Positions 61,001 through 63,113 of a stretch of DNA of 64,000 bases are shown one piece after another. The notes beneath the pieces were generated by a model. The model was given only the letters and a program-made list of their open reading frames with translations. It was not told the origin of the DNA and ran no database searches. Positions within the stretch are counted from its first letter, which is position 1, and every line of letters starts with the position of its first letter. The stretch is from Clytia hemisphaerica (lineage: Eukaryota > Cnidaria > Hydrozoa > Leptothecata > Clytiidae), in contig CACVBU010000682.1 in assembly GCA_902728285.1 (NCBI GenBank), forward strand, positions 1,101,005 to 1,165,004, read 5' to 3'. The position numbers were made by a program, and so were the translations under genes.

Positions 61001-61210
61001 GTATATAAAGAGATAAGAAAATAATACTTTCAGTGTAATTTTCTTTCGTAACGACAAATAAGCAGCAAAACTCATTGTGCGATTAGCTCGTAATCACACG
61101 ATAACCTCGTGCAATTCAAAAATTGCACTCGTTATCATGTGATTTCATATACAAATATACTTATTAGTTCATGAGAGGTTTACCTGAATGGCATTATAGT
61201 TTTCATCCAT
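9918..61210 (-). CDS. CAMSAP: CAMSAP/Patronin microtubule minus-end-binding protein, 22 coding exons
   Basis: Binds and stabilises microtubule minus ends through the C-terminal CKK domain. Coding exons, 5' to 3' on the minus strand: 61184-61210, 59874-59978, 57634-57843, 56838-56923, 55781-56061, 54380-54760, 51966-52113, 51595-51662, 36997-38594, 36093-36269, 35756-35864, 26097-30233, 25737-25846, 25453-25567, 24524-25116, 22048-22536, 21182-21291, 20542-20745, 19695-19923, 10964-11059, 10607-10671, 9918-10068. Splice phases agree at every junction; total 9,489 nt = 3,162 codons plus stop. Order: CAMSAP-type CH domain (residues about 1-310), disordered Ser/Thr region, giant repeat region, coiled coils, CKK. 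This is about twice the length I know for vertebrate CAMSAPs, mainly because of the 4.1-kb exon. The start Met (MDENYNAIQ) is the first in the first exon found; further 5' exons may exist. The acceptor of the giant exon is the least certain junction. Confidence 0.88.
10129..10446. mobile_element. ATAAGAAT-family MITE, copy 2, 8-bp TSD
   Basis: Inverted relative to copies 1 and 3, within the last CAMSAP intron. Perfect direct repeats AGTATAAC at 10121-10128 and 10447-10454. Ends ACATGCTTTTTTTTATAAG and TTTTTTTTTAAAGCGTGC. The 8-bp TSD suggests a hAT-type mobiliser. Confidence 0.8.
10607..10671 (-). CDS. CAMSAP: CAMSAP exon 21, CKK domain
   Basis: VTKIYGTGPKSITSKMTEKF; family: LTGIGPKSITKKMIEGLY. 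Borders TTTTTAG and GTATGA. Confidence 0.95.
10964..11059 (-). CDS. CAMSAP: CAMSAP exon 20, CKK domain
   Basis: AIEKSEANHFVVLFRDPMKF then RGVYEYYPENDL; family: NNFLILFRD..CQFR.LYTY.PE. The BEL/Pao element lies in the intron 5' of it. Confidence 0.94.
11218..12043 (+). repeat. BEL/Pao 5' LTR
   Basis: 826 bp, TGTAAAGTGAA...GTAACGCCACA. Differs from the 3' LTR by indels only as far as I can compare by eye (one T in a run and a 6-bp GTTCTT duplication). It contains a TATTTAAG box candidate at about 11484 and the palindrome GTCTAGGCTAGCTAGAC. Confidence 0.95.
12094..14397 (+). CDS. BEL/Pao gag and protease region
   Basis: 767 codons. The N-terminal 260 residues are helical. A gag segment (LEKFSGSSDSSIDFYTF...) begins near residue 274, as in the DUF1759 family. 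Cys/His-rich knuckles lie at about 490-575 (CTICNS, then CFQCLY and CQHDFVCPH). The protease-like domain near 640-767 has FFDNGC at about 659, where DSG or DTG would be usual. The frame stops at 14395-14397 in the middle of the protease region; coding similarity continues in another frame, so this is a frameshift. Confidence 0.88.
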   Translation: MSTNRSRRTIKRIDYSQLNSTGQRVYLTPTSNDEMSQPDESSNPNTSSQSINQSSRSIEDTELDAHVLMHEALDLIDENPIIAENADHISVTIQRLQALRNKLYRLDGILKKAKSNPELLHEINATLLAIKEYFKDSKNLKPDIKSIQPTLDVTNFKEQSRRFAISELKRTINELKKDFDITFNDLTDNELIQLKAELSSKAEKVDKAAERYESILQTPVSETKDVTEIKDLGEQYDSLLKSKSSYTTQLLKLVKDRDVYKVKSFTESKLNIRLEKFSGSSDSSIDFYTFKSNFVKLHERSTPRHLLPDLLKNNYLKDPALSMVKSLTDIESIWGQLQFAYGDVKHLLTRKLNQLNTIDNISKIKGADNIAFALSKVINLIKDLILIADTHNIQEYLYYGDGIQRIYALLGDSRLSRWLSTMDESTSPHVIWKRLVEFLEKELKLQQQKVIIMGPSESSSKRPPSDQSKSKQDSSKTNRRGGYNSNPPSPSTTACTICNSADGSTDHISTSGPKGTRLIQYHTCKQFVELTPAKRLSLLKGKGYCFQCLYPGADISTGKHKEGRCQHDFVCPHQSHDNDIPRKHVLVCEEHKDTQANKDVLQKYKERCTRSLRLPTFAKEISLSFMNACFKSNPINDVDVPQGIFLFQSILINNRQYTIFFDNGCFDFIVKHSAVKSLGPLAIQESSRSIEISGVGNTTTHSTYGTYNVKIPMHNGQMASMSGTCMEEITAVFPHYTLDEPFQDIQRSYQTSGRDSKIQRHFPSHHQ
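14370..15197 (+). CDS. BEL/Pao pol segment: protease end and start of reverse transcriptase
   Basis: The frame open from 14409 (coding signal from about 14370) carries GGEVHLMIGMRYL, a Cys-rich CVNCRSCKDCKQ stretch, a spacer, and RT entry IPWRAVWKSTSLSTPCRIVF. It ends at a shift near 15175; the next RT motif (SLNDCLAKG) is in another frame. Confidence 0.85.
   Translation, partial: KTLPIPSSVVGGEVHLMIGMRYLRYHPKMIHQLHSGLAIYESPFKNVNGGRGVIGGPHPIFTSIHRCFFADKPGASAFFTSQLRLYNSGSNFDPDVSLSVLPSHPGKHFDTSESVGSEITYRCVNCRSCKDCKQSSHQEAISIREEIEQEIINSSITIDTNNQTITAKLPFIEEADVKLTPNKSIAQKIYYQQLRKLDRNSKDKEDILKSEAKLQSMGFVDYVSNLSEDIRQSLHANSTQNFIPWRAVWKSTSLSTPCRIVFDASFPTAPHLVTA
15190..17209 (+). CDS. BEL/Pao pol segment: reverse transcriptase, RNase H
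   Basis: Open from 15299. RT continues with IYGIRSSGNQAERGLRQ and catalytic VYVDDC (about residue 75). RNase H has FGDASQS near 256, LPRAELYAA, and FTDSQIALHWI. The integrase zinc region begins near 597 (HWNHSTVKHSG). A frameshift near 17135 ends it. Confidence 0.9.
17130..17963 (+). CDS. BEL/Pao integrase segment
   Basis: The frame open from 17031 has CHRCRYLAKR, the Cys pair of the integrase zinc site. The catalytic core follows: Asp in QLDLSGPY, Asp in LLCDEGSQ, Glu in HGKVERKIKE. A frame change occurs near 17940. Confidence 0.88.
   Translation, partial: THRYVLKKVHVIEGRLLIKHIKRNCHRCRYLAKRTVEMAMGPVSSFNLTIAPSFYYTQLDLSGPYQSFSPSHKRTTVKIWLIVFCCCATSAIKIKVMDDYSTTSFIQAFTRFSCDHGYPKRLLCDEGSQLLKGCKEMRIDLHDLRSKLMQNLHIDFDACPVQGHNMHGKVERKIKEVNQSIEKSLQNHRLSILQWETLSSSIANQINNLPIAIGDITGDFECLDLITPNRLLLGRNNERCPDNTIFCDNPTRIMKENQKNLQLMVRSLVASFMCPNL
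17942..18262 (+). CDS. BEL/Pao C-terminal DUF5641-like segment
   Basis: KWFNSDKINIGDVVIFTKRE then YGIIKSLEFGDD and NRSVRGLVIIHPIDE, as in the domain that ends BEL polyproteins. The stop at 18260-18262 is 23 bp before the 3' LTR. Confidence 0.85.
   Translation, partial: FHVPKLMKQSKWFNSDKINIGDVVIFTKRESTLTNQYTYGIIKSLEFGDDMLPRKAVIQYRNENEDIMRETNRSVRGLVIIHPIDECDFMVELGEMAKNVDMKFVN
18277..18285 (+). promoter_or_regulatory. Polypurine tract candidate
   Basis: GGTGGGGAA sits directly before the 3' LTR, as needed for plus-strand priming. No TGG-type primer-binding site is seen after the 5' LTR (12044 onward). Confidence 0.5.
18286..19104 (+). repeat. BEL/Pao 3' LTR
   Basis: 819 bp; see the 5' LTR. 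The 7-bp length difference is fully explained by the two indels noted there. Confidence 0.95.
19364..19595. mobile_element. TTAA-flanked TIR MITE
   Basis: CAATCCAAAAGTTCGCT... and its complement at the right end, with TTAA at 19360-19363 and 19596-19599. The left flank (19318-19357) reads on the minus strand as a tRNA-like TTGGTTCAAATCCCC, so the target may have been a SINE. Confidence 0.7.
19695..19923 (-). CDS. CAMSAP: CAMSAP exon 19, start of CKK domain
   Basis: EYTGPSAYQKPSGKSNRKII then QNAITYCCLSGGVN aligns closely with the CKK start (EYTGPKLYKEPSAKSN...IIQNAL..CCLAG.VN). Confidence 0.95.
20355..20450. repeat. ACGTAATG-family element, copy 2
   Basis: ACGTAATGTTTTC ... GAAAACATTACGTCATGAATA with a similar middle to the copy at 952-1080. 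Confidence 0.4.
20542..20745 (-). CDS. CAMSAP: CAMSAP exon 18, charged helix and linker
   Basis: KKDEEALQEKLKMDEEKERV continues the helix; a His/Ser-rich linker follows. Acceptor ATTATAG, donor GTAAGT. Confidence 0.83.
21182..21291 (-). CDS. CAMSAP: CAMSAP exon 17, charged helix
   Basis: GITPEQIKKRERFLQKRQKQ then IEEKKLKREAELEKKR, the Arg/Lys/Glu helix before CKK in the family. Confidence 0.87.
22048..22536 (-). CDS. CAMSAP: CAMSAP exon 16, acidic linker
   Basis: 163 codons, Glu/Gln/Pro-rich, ending SALVFTFGGEEETESA. Acceptor TTGTTTTAG, donor GTAAGA. The ATG inside is internal, not a start. Confidence 0.82.
22537..24523. other. CAMSAP intron, no recognised element
   Basis: About 2 kb of AT-rich intron between exons 15 and 16. 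Short open frames on both strands lack any recognisable domain or splice context. Confidence 0.5.
24524..25116 (-). CDS. CAMSAP: CAMSAP exon 15
   Basis: 593 nt. KKSWFFDINGQQ resembles the family WFF segment. A Pro/Ser-rich linker with repeated (T/R)SY motifs follows, then TPTLSALQRLQQTTNELSTH, a predicted helix. Acceptor AACCAG, donor GTAGGA. Confidence 0.82.
25453..25567 (-). CDS. CAMSAP: CAMSAP exon 14, AFF block
   Basis: ERAQALQSAFFVSMDEKEN; the AFF(x)V block after the coiled coil is a family hallmark. Borders TTTGTAG and GTGAGA. Confidence 0.85.
25737..25846 (-). CDS. CAMSAP: CAMSAP exon 13, coiled coil
   Basis: APLSSRLAALRMKLEEKRRQ then FEEEKKTKLKEWNE. It matches the family coiled coil (...MEKKR.../IE.KKK...). 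Borders TTTTCAG and GTTAGT. Confidence 0.88.
26097..30233 (-). CDS. CAMSAP: CAMSAP exon 12, giant 4.1-kb exon with GTYT repeats
   Basis: One open frame of about 1,379 codons, low complexity and Ser/Thr/Pro-rich, with no known fold seen. It contains six tandem 24-residue repeats (about 28040-28480; core LLESSLERNQFRGTYTK) and scattered [RG]GT[YF][TVI] motifs (RPGTYTL, RPGTYVI, RGTFVI). Two copies of a module reading T[FY][TV]L ... GI[SP]II[DE] ... L..AD occur near its N-terminus. The C-terminal end is basic. The donor GAAGAAG|GTATAG is clear. The acceptor at 30233 (GCTAAAAG) is chosen only because it keeps phase; the area is a 71-bp tandem duplication, so the true start may differ. Plus-strand open frames over it are shadows. 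Confidence 0.8.
28040..28480 (-). repeat. 72-bp coding tandem repeat in CAMSAP exon 12
   Basis: Six in-frame 72-bp units (anchors at 28059, 28131, 28203, 28275, 28347, 28419). Units alternate KSANKDS and KCTKKDN ends, making a 144-bp higher-order repeat. Confidence 0.9.
30238..30380 (-). repeat. 71-bp tandem duplication at the exon 12 acceptor
   Basis: Two diverged units containing AAGTGTTC ... GATTATATCAT ... TTTTTGGT (plus strand), anchors at 30241 and 30312. A weaker third trace (TAGCAAGTCTTCC) occurs near 30442. Confidence 0.6.
30815..31330. other. Intronic repeat-like stretch with G/C homopolymers
   Basis: Contains C13 and G10 runs, GGGGCCAACATTT doubled, and GGGGCATGGACCCCC. It looks like degraded foldback elements; ends not defined. 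Confidence 0.3.
31570..31921. mobile_element. ATAAGAAT-family MITE, copy 3
   Basis: Same orientation as copy 1 and closely similar to copy 2 inverted (shared CCCAAGTAAGGCTCACTCC segment). Ends ACACTTTTTTTTTATAAG and TTATAAAAAAAAAAGCGTGT. Confidence 0.7.
31922..35335. other. CAMSAP intron, AT-rich
   Basis: No gene seen. One palindromic stretch at about 33765-33835 repeats ACACAACGTT / AACGTTGTGT with internal AACGTT motifs and is probably a MITE remnant. Confidence 0.4.
35336..35590. mobile_element. Diverged ATAAGAAT-type MITE
   Basis: Starts GCACGTTTTTTATTATAAG and ends CTTATAAAAGACGTG; about 250 bp. A further fragment of this kind lies at about 36020-36085. Confidence 0.5.
35756..35864 (-). 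CDS. CAMSAP: CAMSAP exon 11, helical
   Basis: IQEKRLQSMESTQITTWSNL ... QQDALNQN; TTTGCAG acceptor and GTGAGTG donor. One base is left for the next codon. Confidence 0.72.
36093..36269 (-). CDS. CAMSAP: CAMSAP exon 10
   Basis: 59 codons: GVQIVEDKNGEKRFIEQLHV ... SLEEREERLRK, turning helical at its end; TTCAG acceptor and GTACAT donor. Confidence 0.75.
36997..38594 (-). CDS. CAMSAP: CAMSAP exon 9, long disordered exon
   Basis: 1,598 nt, open throughout, TTTTCAG acceptor and GTAAGA donor. Ser/Thr/Gln/Asn-rich. It includes IRLAWDDEH, a SYTVQES ... IAHGLPVIDS copy of a module also found twice in exon 12, a TYTKSLKE motif, and an Asn-Gln-Ser-rich stretch (SGPTNQYNDQSSFTNQLSNQ). Confidence 0.82.
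38595..39642. other. CAMSAP intron left of the Helitron-type element
   Basis: No confident exon. Two TCTATA starts (about 38799 and 39039, the latter TCTATAAATTTTCCCGC) are possible Helitron 5' ends, but nothing here fixes the boundary. Confidence 0.3.
39643..41670 (+). CDS. USP-like cysteine protease ORF of a Helitron-type element
   Basis: 675 codons. Residues about 10-300 look like a ubiquitin-specific protease (peptidase C19). Cys box GLKNLGQNVCFFNSIIQAL has the catalytic Cys at 22. The His box DSGHYTAAV has His254, followed by WYLADDEKV with Asp269/270. Two CxxC pairs (CQTC; CGNC) sit where the USP zinc finger lies. Residues 300-620 are Lys/Asn-rich and disordered. The end has CITC ... 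CTRC, the paired-Cys motif that usually begins animal Helitron polyproteins. It overlaps the next ORF by 23 nt in another frame, across an A-rich run. It would be expected to remove ubiquitin from an unknown target. Fusion to, or co-transcription with, the Rep-helicase is inference. Confidence 0.75.
   Translation: MIMPVQSKHIPLGLKNLGQNVCFFNSIIQALYSLESFRNFVFESTSSNRGLVTLKELFTSMNISNLPIETYHLIPSFEITGYEYNRFQQFDAQEALIYIFFKIYASTCNSSVPDCVFTISSMESILCQTCYNASEKTVSETICNIKFHDRFLHYSIENEISRLVNDPHGELLESLYDCGNCPNQTRATKSKTMIKISDFLIISLGLFCYDSVSSTTQKFVPNLNIEMQFENVLLGHLNLQAVIYHHGDRPDSGHYTAAVKYGDMWYLADDEKVSKIQNPNFNCTANDAIAPYLLIYKKSENVSTPTQNINANQQNTHCCDPLPSKLPVAHTKLIANKKVYQHDKTDRDLLKQCDFNDVSFLPPIENESCVAKRKRRKTMRLEIKQKRIRLNPESNKLPATDFVHFKSNELRSNFDFKMGSISSTTIGSNSENDGNVRVPLQKKIISKKEESNNFNDKKSLHSNNMKFKSNIKKSKVNHQNTKSLQQQYQNMKKVDFQRTVILSDTLQQSISGANKTLRLDNIINNVFFKTEVNYPVKTSYSDHNTNCNDSVATIKKQLIAPRDNIHKKYSDTQQSNPLQNNNDIEMIDQPLPSCNDIPSCVHNHNDIQIHENVLVKEAIESFIEGEEKHTVATCITCREVRPVFFTFLPKKERTSNYWQVKEQRCTRCNDEFKQN
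41648..43477 (+). CDS. Helitron Rep-type N-terminal segment
   Basis: 609 codons. Residues about 30-110 (PPFLKGLTFVETLLIRKIS ... LPQLPSEIGILLIR) resemble DUF6570, found ahead of Helitron Rep. Residues about 390-560 match the Helitron_like_N domain: FWTRYEFAKSRGQIHSHSLF, with His523 and His525 as the HUH-type metal site (Ser between, where a hydrophobic is usual). The last 40 codons are out of frame; coding continues in the next ORF after a shift near 43370. Confidence 0.8.
   Translation: MMNLNKTKKNQALLFSGALSPHVDCFNDDQGNLMHNNQNFIDVPPFLKGLTFVETLLIRKISVAIYVHCLKYGMLASKGHAVAIPSNLKIFTKLPQLPSEIGILLIRSGTNNSKAYMGSRQRVQDALMGLLFGYPNFGLDNPQLGYTQYSGKNHISGRILKGRYFLYEPNEWYHDVTIEQNRLQSIPENHGIIEGLPIVSAGKGKTEDATEDRGPAPGQFEKLAVDEELTTSSGFAAQLTNSDADENVKNALRAFLGENSDLEEILNNGVVADMGKLHTSKREKPIPELSTEGFFTMCYPHIFVNGACDITIKAARNLKFEDWLSHIYFCKDNRVPAHRFLKFHLMNISLRKKALDQGSFCVNQQINEKHITRDELLQQLEDQNESIPRKFLSMSANLVDTAPYWRERKNELDSLCFFMLKEFQVYPTYFDTSSCAEHHWPQLHNLLIKYLAEIYGQSEHDITHKFTNDSKYRHQVILQNQHIITSYFDVRHHNYKDTVLKQLFQYEEFWTRYEFAKSRGQIHSHSLFFSKAHYEIVKAILSQDMNNPSVNIAKDLEKWLQTNELNQEGVFFSSILFLCILQEVMSKTFQISRLNGLQIQINGHCLKEL
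43360..44442 (+). CDS. Helitron Rep segment with catalytic tyrosines
   Basis: Open from 43321. MHPAGGDVQNFPDKPPEW, several CxxC pairs, then YEGRNDHPRMVQHIFLRPLT and LIKYITGYCCKG. Tyr192 and Tyr196 fit the two-tyrosine Rep motif (YxxxYxxK). A second zinc-like cluster CDCPKKSPCGKDH follows. Stop at 44440-44442, probably another frame break. Confidence 0.78.
   Translation, partial: FLLNFVSMHPAGGDVQNFPDKPPEWTPNTNQWPLPEGTLKNVDANVLKKCILCQKNHEELKSFHIDTVNKVMLHSCSAYCLRRKTVTTKERDEDGQPIQNVVRYCRHHFGQYDEKSKRSAGKETNPFAATLTQGEIPRYEGRNDHPRMVQHIFLRPLTWSAQCDTQPIVSEDLLALIKYITGYCCKGNTSTQDLIGIYKQILNKSAPTVSLKSVAQKLLLKTVGYVDTPSSAADFINSKGKLYSCSRRFKRIGLSGYRLFDSNAKDGQVTKKNTLDKFLSDIRREQDANISLFDWAKKCDCPKKSPCGKDHVPVFTGCQRFWVWPTGEDFAKELLMKFAPGTWRNVEDLKYGFDIPTLRL
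44484..44738 (+). pseudogene. Rep-helicase linker fragment
   Basis: MMLQFAKVEYDKKVAKRRRV ... ESFT-type linker in the next frame starts near 44700. It bridges Rep and helicase; a frameshift lies between about 44690 and 44720. Confidence 0.55.
44700..45130 (+). pseudogene. Pif1-like helicase, N-terminal part (Walker A)
   Basis: Open from 44560. It has a linker, then CKRLIVQGCAGTGKSQVVKI with the Walker A GCAGTGKS and NVAPT of motif Ia. It is cut after NVAPT by the 658-bp transposon that follows; the helicase resumes exactly at 45796. Confidence 0.88.
45131..45788. mobile_element. TIR transposon inserted in the helicase, 7-bp TSD
   Basis: Ends TAGGGACCGCGA and TCGCGGTCCCTA (12-bp perfect TIR). 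Target duplication CCAACAA at 45124-45130 and 45789-45795. Ignoring the element and one TSD copy, the helicase frame is continuous across the site (APT then SAAG). No transposase inside. Superfamily unassigned. Confidence 0.9.
45789..46412 (+). pseudogene. Pif1-like helicase, central part
   Basis: DGGTIHS, ADERGMVG (DE box), FFGDIFQLRAI (GD..QL motif III) and LEEIMRQQPN (motif IV) in order. The frame is lost at a T run near 46405. Confidence 0.88.
46403..46642 (+). pseudogene. Pif1-like helicase fragment
   Basis: FLTETWREANCYNRSVLNSK ... IIAVGCRVYTNKK, the region before motif V, in a shifted frame. Confidence 0.75.
46640..47117 (+). pseudogene. Pif1-like helicase, C-terminal motifs
   Basis: Open from 46491. 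LNNGAIGTVISI (motif V) and ITGYAITIAKSQGMTI (motif VI, ...I.KSQG.T), then TAFSRV. Out of frame after about 47030. Confidence 0.85.
47025..47191 (+). pseudogene. Helitron polyprotein C-terminus
   Basis: FERLEYLNRNPQLKLRKEEE then KRLQNL, like the usual Helitron C-terminal R..E..RL pattern, then a stop at 47189-47191. Confidence 0.6.
47456..48057 (+). repeat. 160-bp tandem satellite, about 3.8 copies
   Basis: Units start at 47456, 47616, 47775 and 47935 with GAGTGTATGTTCCACTC. Nearly identical; the last is cut short at ATAGTCATGCAATC. It lies just after the helicase and may be part of the same element. Confidence 0.92.
48107..48916 (+). CDS. Two-exon coding unit, coiled coil plus RGG tail, unknown
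   Basis: Exon 48107-48382 follows a strong acceptor (TTTATTTTTCAG). It encodes a basic start (MKVEKRFNKFHCENN), a charged helix (EEMERQIKEMKEQHEREMAR) and an acidic run. Donor AT|GTAAGC. Exon 48704-48916 follows ATATTTTAG: ELTREAFKLYRVTHPGPQ, KKWKSLGGEDAPWFVW, then an Arg/Gly tail (GRGRTRGRGGRG...) and TAG. Phases agree (92 + 70 codons). The strong 5' acceptor implies an upstream exon, not found. RGG tails often bind RNA; no family recognised. It may be a captured gene, an ORF of the neighbouring element or an intron-nested host gene. Plus strand, inside the CAMSAP intron. Confidence 0.6.
49433..49576 (+). repeat. Three tandem hairpin repeats
   Basis: TATAGTCTCCTGTGCAAGG then TTTACACAGG occurs at 49433, 49498 and 49547. 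Each unit can pair CCTGTG with CACAGG (CTGTG/CACAG in the second). A single N is at 49397, just upstream. Confidence 0.75.
49577..51594. other. CAMSAP intron, mostly unassigned
   Basis: A small CGCGGGAACTAATTTTCGG foldback lies at 50012-50096 (same family as 5372-7570). Nothing else recognised; open frames here are short and lack splice context. Confidence 0.4.
51595..51662 (-). CDS. CAMSAP: CAMSAP exon 8, linker
   Basis: 68 nt encoding PPDSNTNQRPAIKGIQTRS; borders CTTTAG and GTGAGC. The intron after it (38595-51594) holds the Helitron-type element, the satellite and the RGG unit. Confidence 0.7.
51966..52113 (-). CDS. CAMSAP: CAMSAP exon 7, linker
   Basis: IQLDDFEMKESYIIGETHS ... SLAWNEPVKKEKISLTF; CTAG acceptor and GTAAG donor, phase-consistent. 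Linker after the CH domain. Confidence 0.75.
52261..52432. repeat. Long near-perfect palindrome (foldback MITE)
   Basis: Arms of about 75 bp begin AATAGACGATATCGGCTTAA and meet around GAAAATATTTCACTGCGAAC. Arms differ by only a few bases. Possible 3-bp flank GTG. Intron between exons 6 and 7. Confidence 0.85.
53030..53988. mobile_element. TIR element CAGGGTGTCTACGG with nested TTAA element
   Basis: Inverted ends CAGGGTGTCTACGG, flanked by TAAAA at 53025-53029 and 53989-53993. Arms are arrays of TTTTCAAGG. The middle contains a separate TTAA element. hAT-like terminus, 5-bp flank; superfamily uncertain. Confidence 0.75.
53262..53652. mobile_element. Nested TTAA-flanked element
   Basis: Ends GGGCTCTGACCATAGT and complement, flanked by TTAA (53258-53261, 53653-53656). 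It holds a 76-codon open frame (53296-53526) without recognisable domain. Confidence 0.75.
54380..54760 (-). CDS. CAMSAP: CAMSAP exon 6, end of CH domain
   Basis: DIKFLNPLSDEDRLSNIELF ... IDDFFVACDDMKPNFIALL completes the CH fold, followed by a Lys/Thr-rich linker. Confidence 0.88.
54884..55629. mobile_element. Long-TIR element with TAA target, Harbinger-like
   Basis: Ends GGGCAAAT... and ...ATTTGCCC with TAA at 54881-54883 and 55630-55632. The arms run inward for over 100 bp with few differences (CTCCTGCAGTTTTCGAGTG in both), then a second matching block (CCGATGACGTCAGCATTTTT). TAA duplication and GGG ends fit PIF/Harbinger MITEs. Confidence 0.75.
55781..56061 (-). CDS. CAMSAP: CAMSAP exon 5, CH domain core
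   Basis: Contains REMPFDLESSILLWLNKMN (family: KELPYDLEDAMVFWINKVN) and NGVSLLSLVLYYFGDALDVQ. Borders are TTCTACAG and GTATGG. Confidence 0.92.
56838..56923 (-). CDS. CAMSAP: CAMSAP exon 4
   Basis: 86 nt, NCHLSLMDAILNSYGNHT ... INSVK, in the position of the family's MVDALMMAYTVEM segment. Phase 0 at its start, two bases left over. Confidence 0.8.
57085..57261. repeat. CGCGAAAA-family MITE, diverged copy (empty site)
   Basis: TTTTCGCGGCAATTATTTTT at left; CCGCGAATATTAGTTCC and TTTCCAATAAG at right. On the minus strand it carries the sequence spanning the Helitron insertion point of the 5372-7570 copy, uninterrupted (junction between 57176 and 57177). Confidence 0.7.
57442..57611. repeat. Dispersed intronic repeat, copy A
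   Basis: GTCAAAGCAAG ... TTCGTCTGAG ... AAAATGGATTTTACA ... AACACTG; overlaps the boundary right after exon 3. Copy B is at 60406-60565. Confidence 0.55.
57634..57843 (-). CDS. CAMSAP: CAMSAP exon 3, CH-domain region
   Basis: 70 codons. YYRVSSFIF ... LLHYFSKNGIYVMDGDSDEPVT aligns with the family segment ...ALSRKGIYVMESDDTPVT. Borders are TTTTCTAG and GTAAGT. Confidence 0.88.
58919..59020. repeat. Short foldback repeat
   Basis: AGTTATCAGACAGTTGCGAG ... and complement ATGTCTGATAACT, loop about 50 bp. A second small palindrome lies at about 58483-58538 (CCGGGCCACTTAA / TTAAGTGGACCGG). Confidence 0.65.
59874..59978 (-). CDS. CAMSAP: CAMSAP exon 2, N-terminal conserved region
   Basis: 35 codons; AKFSASLLWFLCRIS ... 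EITNPFHVAST, with CTTTCAG acceptor and GTGAGT donor. It corresponds to the conserved segment before the CH core. Confidence 0.85.
60055..60175. repeat. CGCGAAAAT-rich repeat
   Basis: Repeats of GTGCGCGAAAAT and GTGCGAAAATTTAA in both orientations around TAGGCCTA. Similar wording recurs at 60350-60380. Related in style to the CGCGAAAA MITEs. Confidence 0.5.
60406..60565. repeat. Dispersed intronic repeat, copy B
   Basis: Same order of blocks as 57442-57611, in the next intron upstream and the same orientation. Confidence 0.55.
61085..61150. repeat. Hairpin at the first coding exon
   Basis: AATCACACGATAACCTCGTG / CACTCGTTATCATGTGATT pair as an inverted repeat around AATTCAAAAATT, 34 bp downstream of exon 1 in transcript sense. 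Confidence 0.55.
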
Positions 61211-61220
61211 TGGATTTTCT
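61184..61220 (-). CDS. CAMSAP: CAMSAP first coding exon found
   Basis: Acceptor ATAAATTTTAG, ten bases, ATG at 61210, then DENYNAIQ and donor GTAAAC. It joins AKFSASLLW of the next exon, matching the family N-terminus (...RAKIAANLQW in human CAMSAP1). The ten bases before ATG are probably 5' UTR. Confidence 0.65.
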
Positions 61221-61825
61221 CTAAAATTTATGATATAATTTGTTATTATTCTTATTTTGCTTTCTATTAAAAAAATAAAATATGGATTACAAAGAATAGA
61301 ATTTATTCAAGATAATTTAAGCAAAAAGTACAGATTTCATCATTGTTGAAGAAAAAACTGAGAATATATAATAGATATTTTTAAAAAACAAGTTCAAATC
61401 AGAAATAATGTAATAGACGATGAAGCTACTTTTAAATCTGACCAGAAAAAAACAATAAAGATTGGATCTGACACAGTAATACTTATAGCTACTTGTCAAT
61501 CAACAACTCCATAATGTGTATTTTTTATATCATAACAACATAAAAGCAGAACTTTAGCCTGATATCTATTTCTCACTTTGTTTTTTAAGATCTGTACGTA
61601 GCATAACTAATCCATGAAGGTTACACCTAAAAAGTGACTTTGTCAAGTACTCTTTTACACTATAAGCATCATCAAAAAGTGTGTGTGCAAGGGCGTTTCA
61701 GGTCCCACCGAAGAAATGTGTTCAAAGTATATGTTAAAACCCACACTTAAAATCATCAAGCATGACACATAAAAGTTTCTTTCGGTATCCACACAAACTG
61801 CTGGGTGGGTAGGGTAAGACTACCA

Positions 61826-62299
61826 CCGTGAGTAGTCCTAAATCTGACAGCCCTACTTAAATCCGATGGGGTTTTTCAAAGATACAAACTAAAATAAAAA
61901 CAAACCTTTCGCTGTGACGCAATGAACATACTCAAGTGTCAACTAAACTGAGAGATTTGATACACTGAACCAATTGAACCATATAACAATAATTGCTTCT
62001 TATACAAAACATAATTTTTTATAACAAAACTCTTAACATCTTAAACACGAACAATGGATTCAGAATAATAGAGGTAATTATCTTTACAACTCACACTTTT
62101 TCAATCACATTAATTGACATCTTGACATATTATAGAGTCATCTTGTTAGGGTAGATGTTTTGTTTTGCGAGAGTTCTTGCGATATAGTATATTGTTCAAC
62201 TTGGAGAGGGAATGTTTAAGTAAACACAGAATTTTTTTTCATAGCAGTTATTTGGGGGTCGGATTTAGGCAGGGCTGTCGGATTTAGGACCACTCACGG
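61826..62299. mobile_element. TIR element, about 470 bp
   Basis: CCGTGAGTAGTCCTAAATC ... (left, to 61866) and its near-complement at 62259-62299. No TSD established. Confidence 0.6.
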
Positions 62300-63113
62300 C
62301 ACCAACTGGGCCAGGCCAAATTGATAGTTTGGTTCGTGTCCTCCGACCGACTCTAAATTTTTGAGAAAAAGTGTTTCACTTTGAGTCGGAAAAATCAAAA
62401 AAATTTTACCTCCTTTTCACATGATAGCTATCTCTGCAGTTCTTTTTTAACTGACTGCTTTGATTCTTCTATAAACAACATCCACTTCGTGCACAAAAAA
62501 TGTCCGAGTGTAACCCGTACTTAAAAAAAAAATATTTAGCACCTAAAAGCAGAGAGTCACAGTTGTATTCCTTTAAGCACACACGCGAACGCCTTAATCT
62601 CCAACTAGAAGTTATCTTGCCATCGTGACGCGTGCCTTTGTGGATCTGGGCTTTAGGCTATTTCTTTACATTTGCGGTTGGATTCCAGGGCCCGGTTGTT
62701 CAAAAGTCGATTAGATTAAGTCCCAATTACCGCTAATCGCGATTAGATTTCGATTAGTTAATCCCGGCGATCAACTTCCGTTGTTCGAACGTCAGATTAA
62801 CTAATCGTAGACTTTTTGCCTGTGTTTTCAAAGATCTTAATCCTGACGTCACATTTCGATCATTTCTAAATCATTCGAAAAGCTTTTTTCGTTCGAATTT
62901 ATCACTTCAATGCAGCGACTTCACCTTTTTTAATTTTATAGAAAAAAGCTTCTTGTAATCCTCGCTAATCCTGGGTCAGAGCAGGATCAAAAATCCTGGG
63001 TCAGAGCAGGATTAAAATTTGACCTATTTAATCGGAATTTAATCCAGATTTAAGCCTAACTTTTTTCGAACAACCGATGGTCCTGTGTTAATCAGCGCTA
63101 ATCGAGATTTAAT

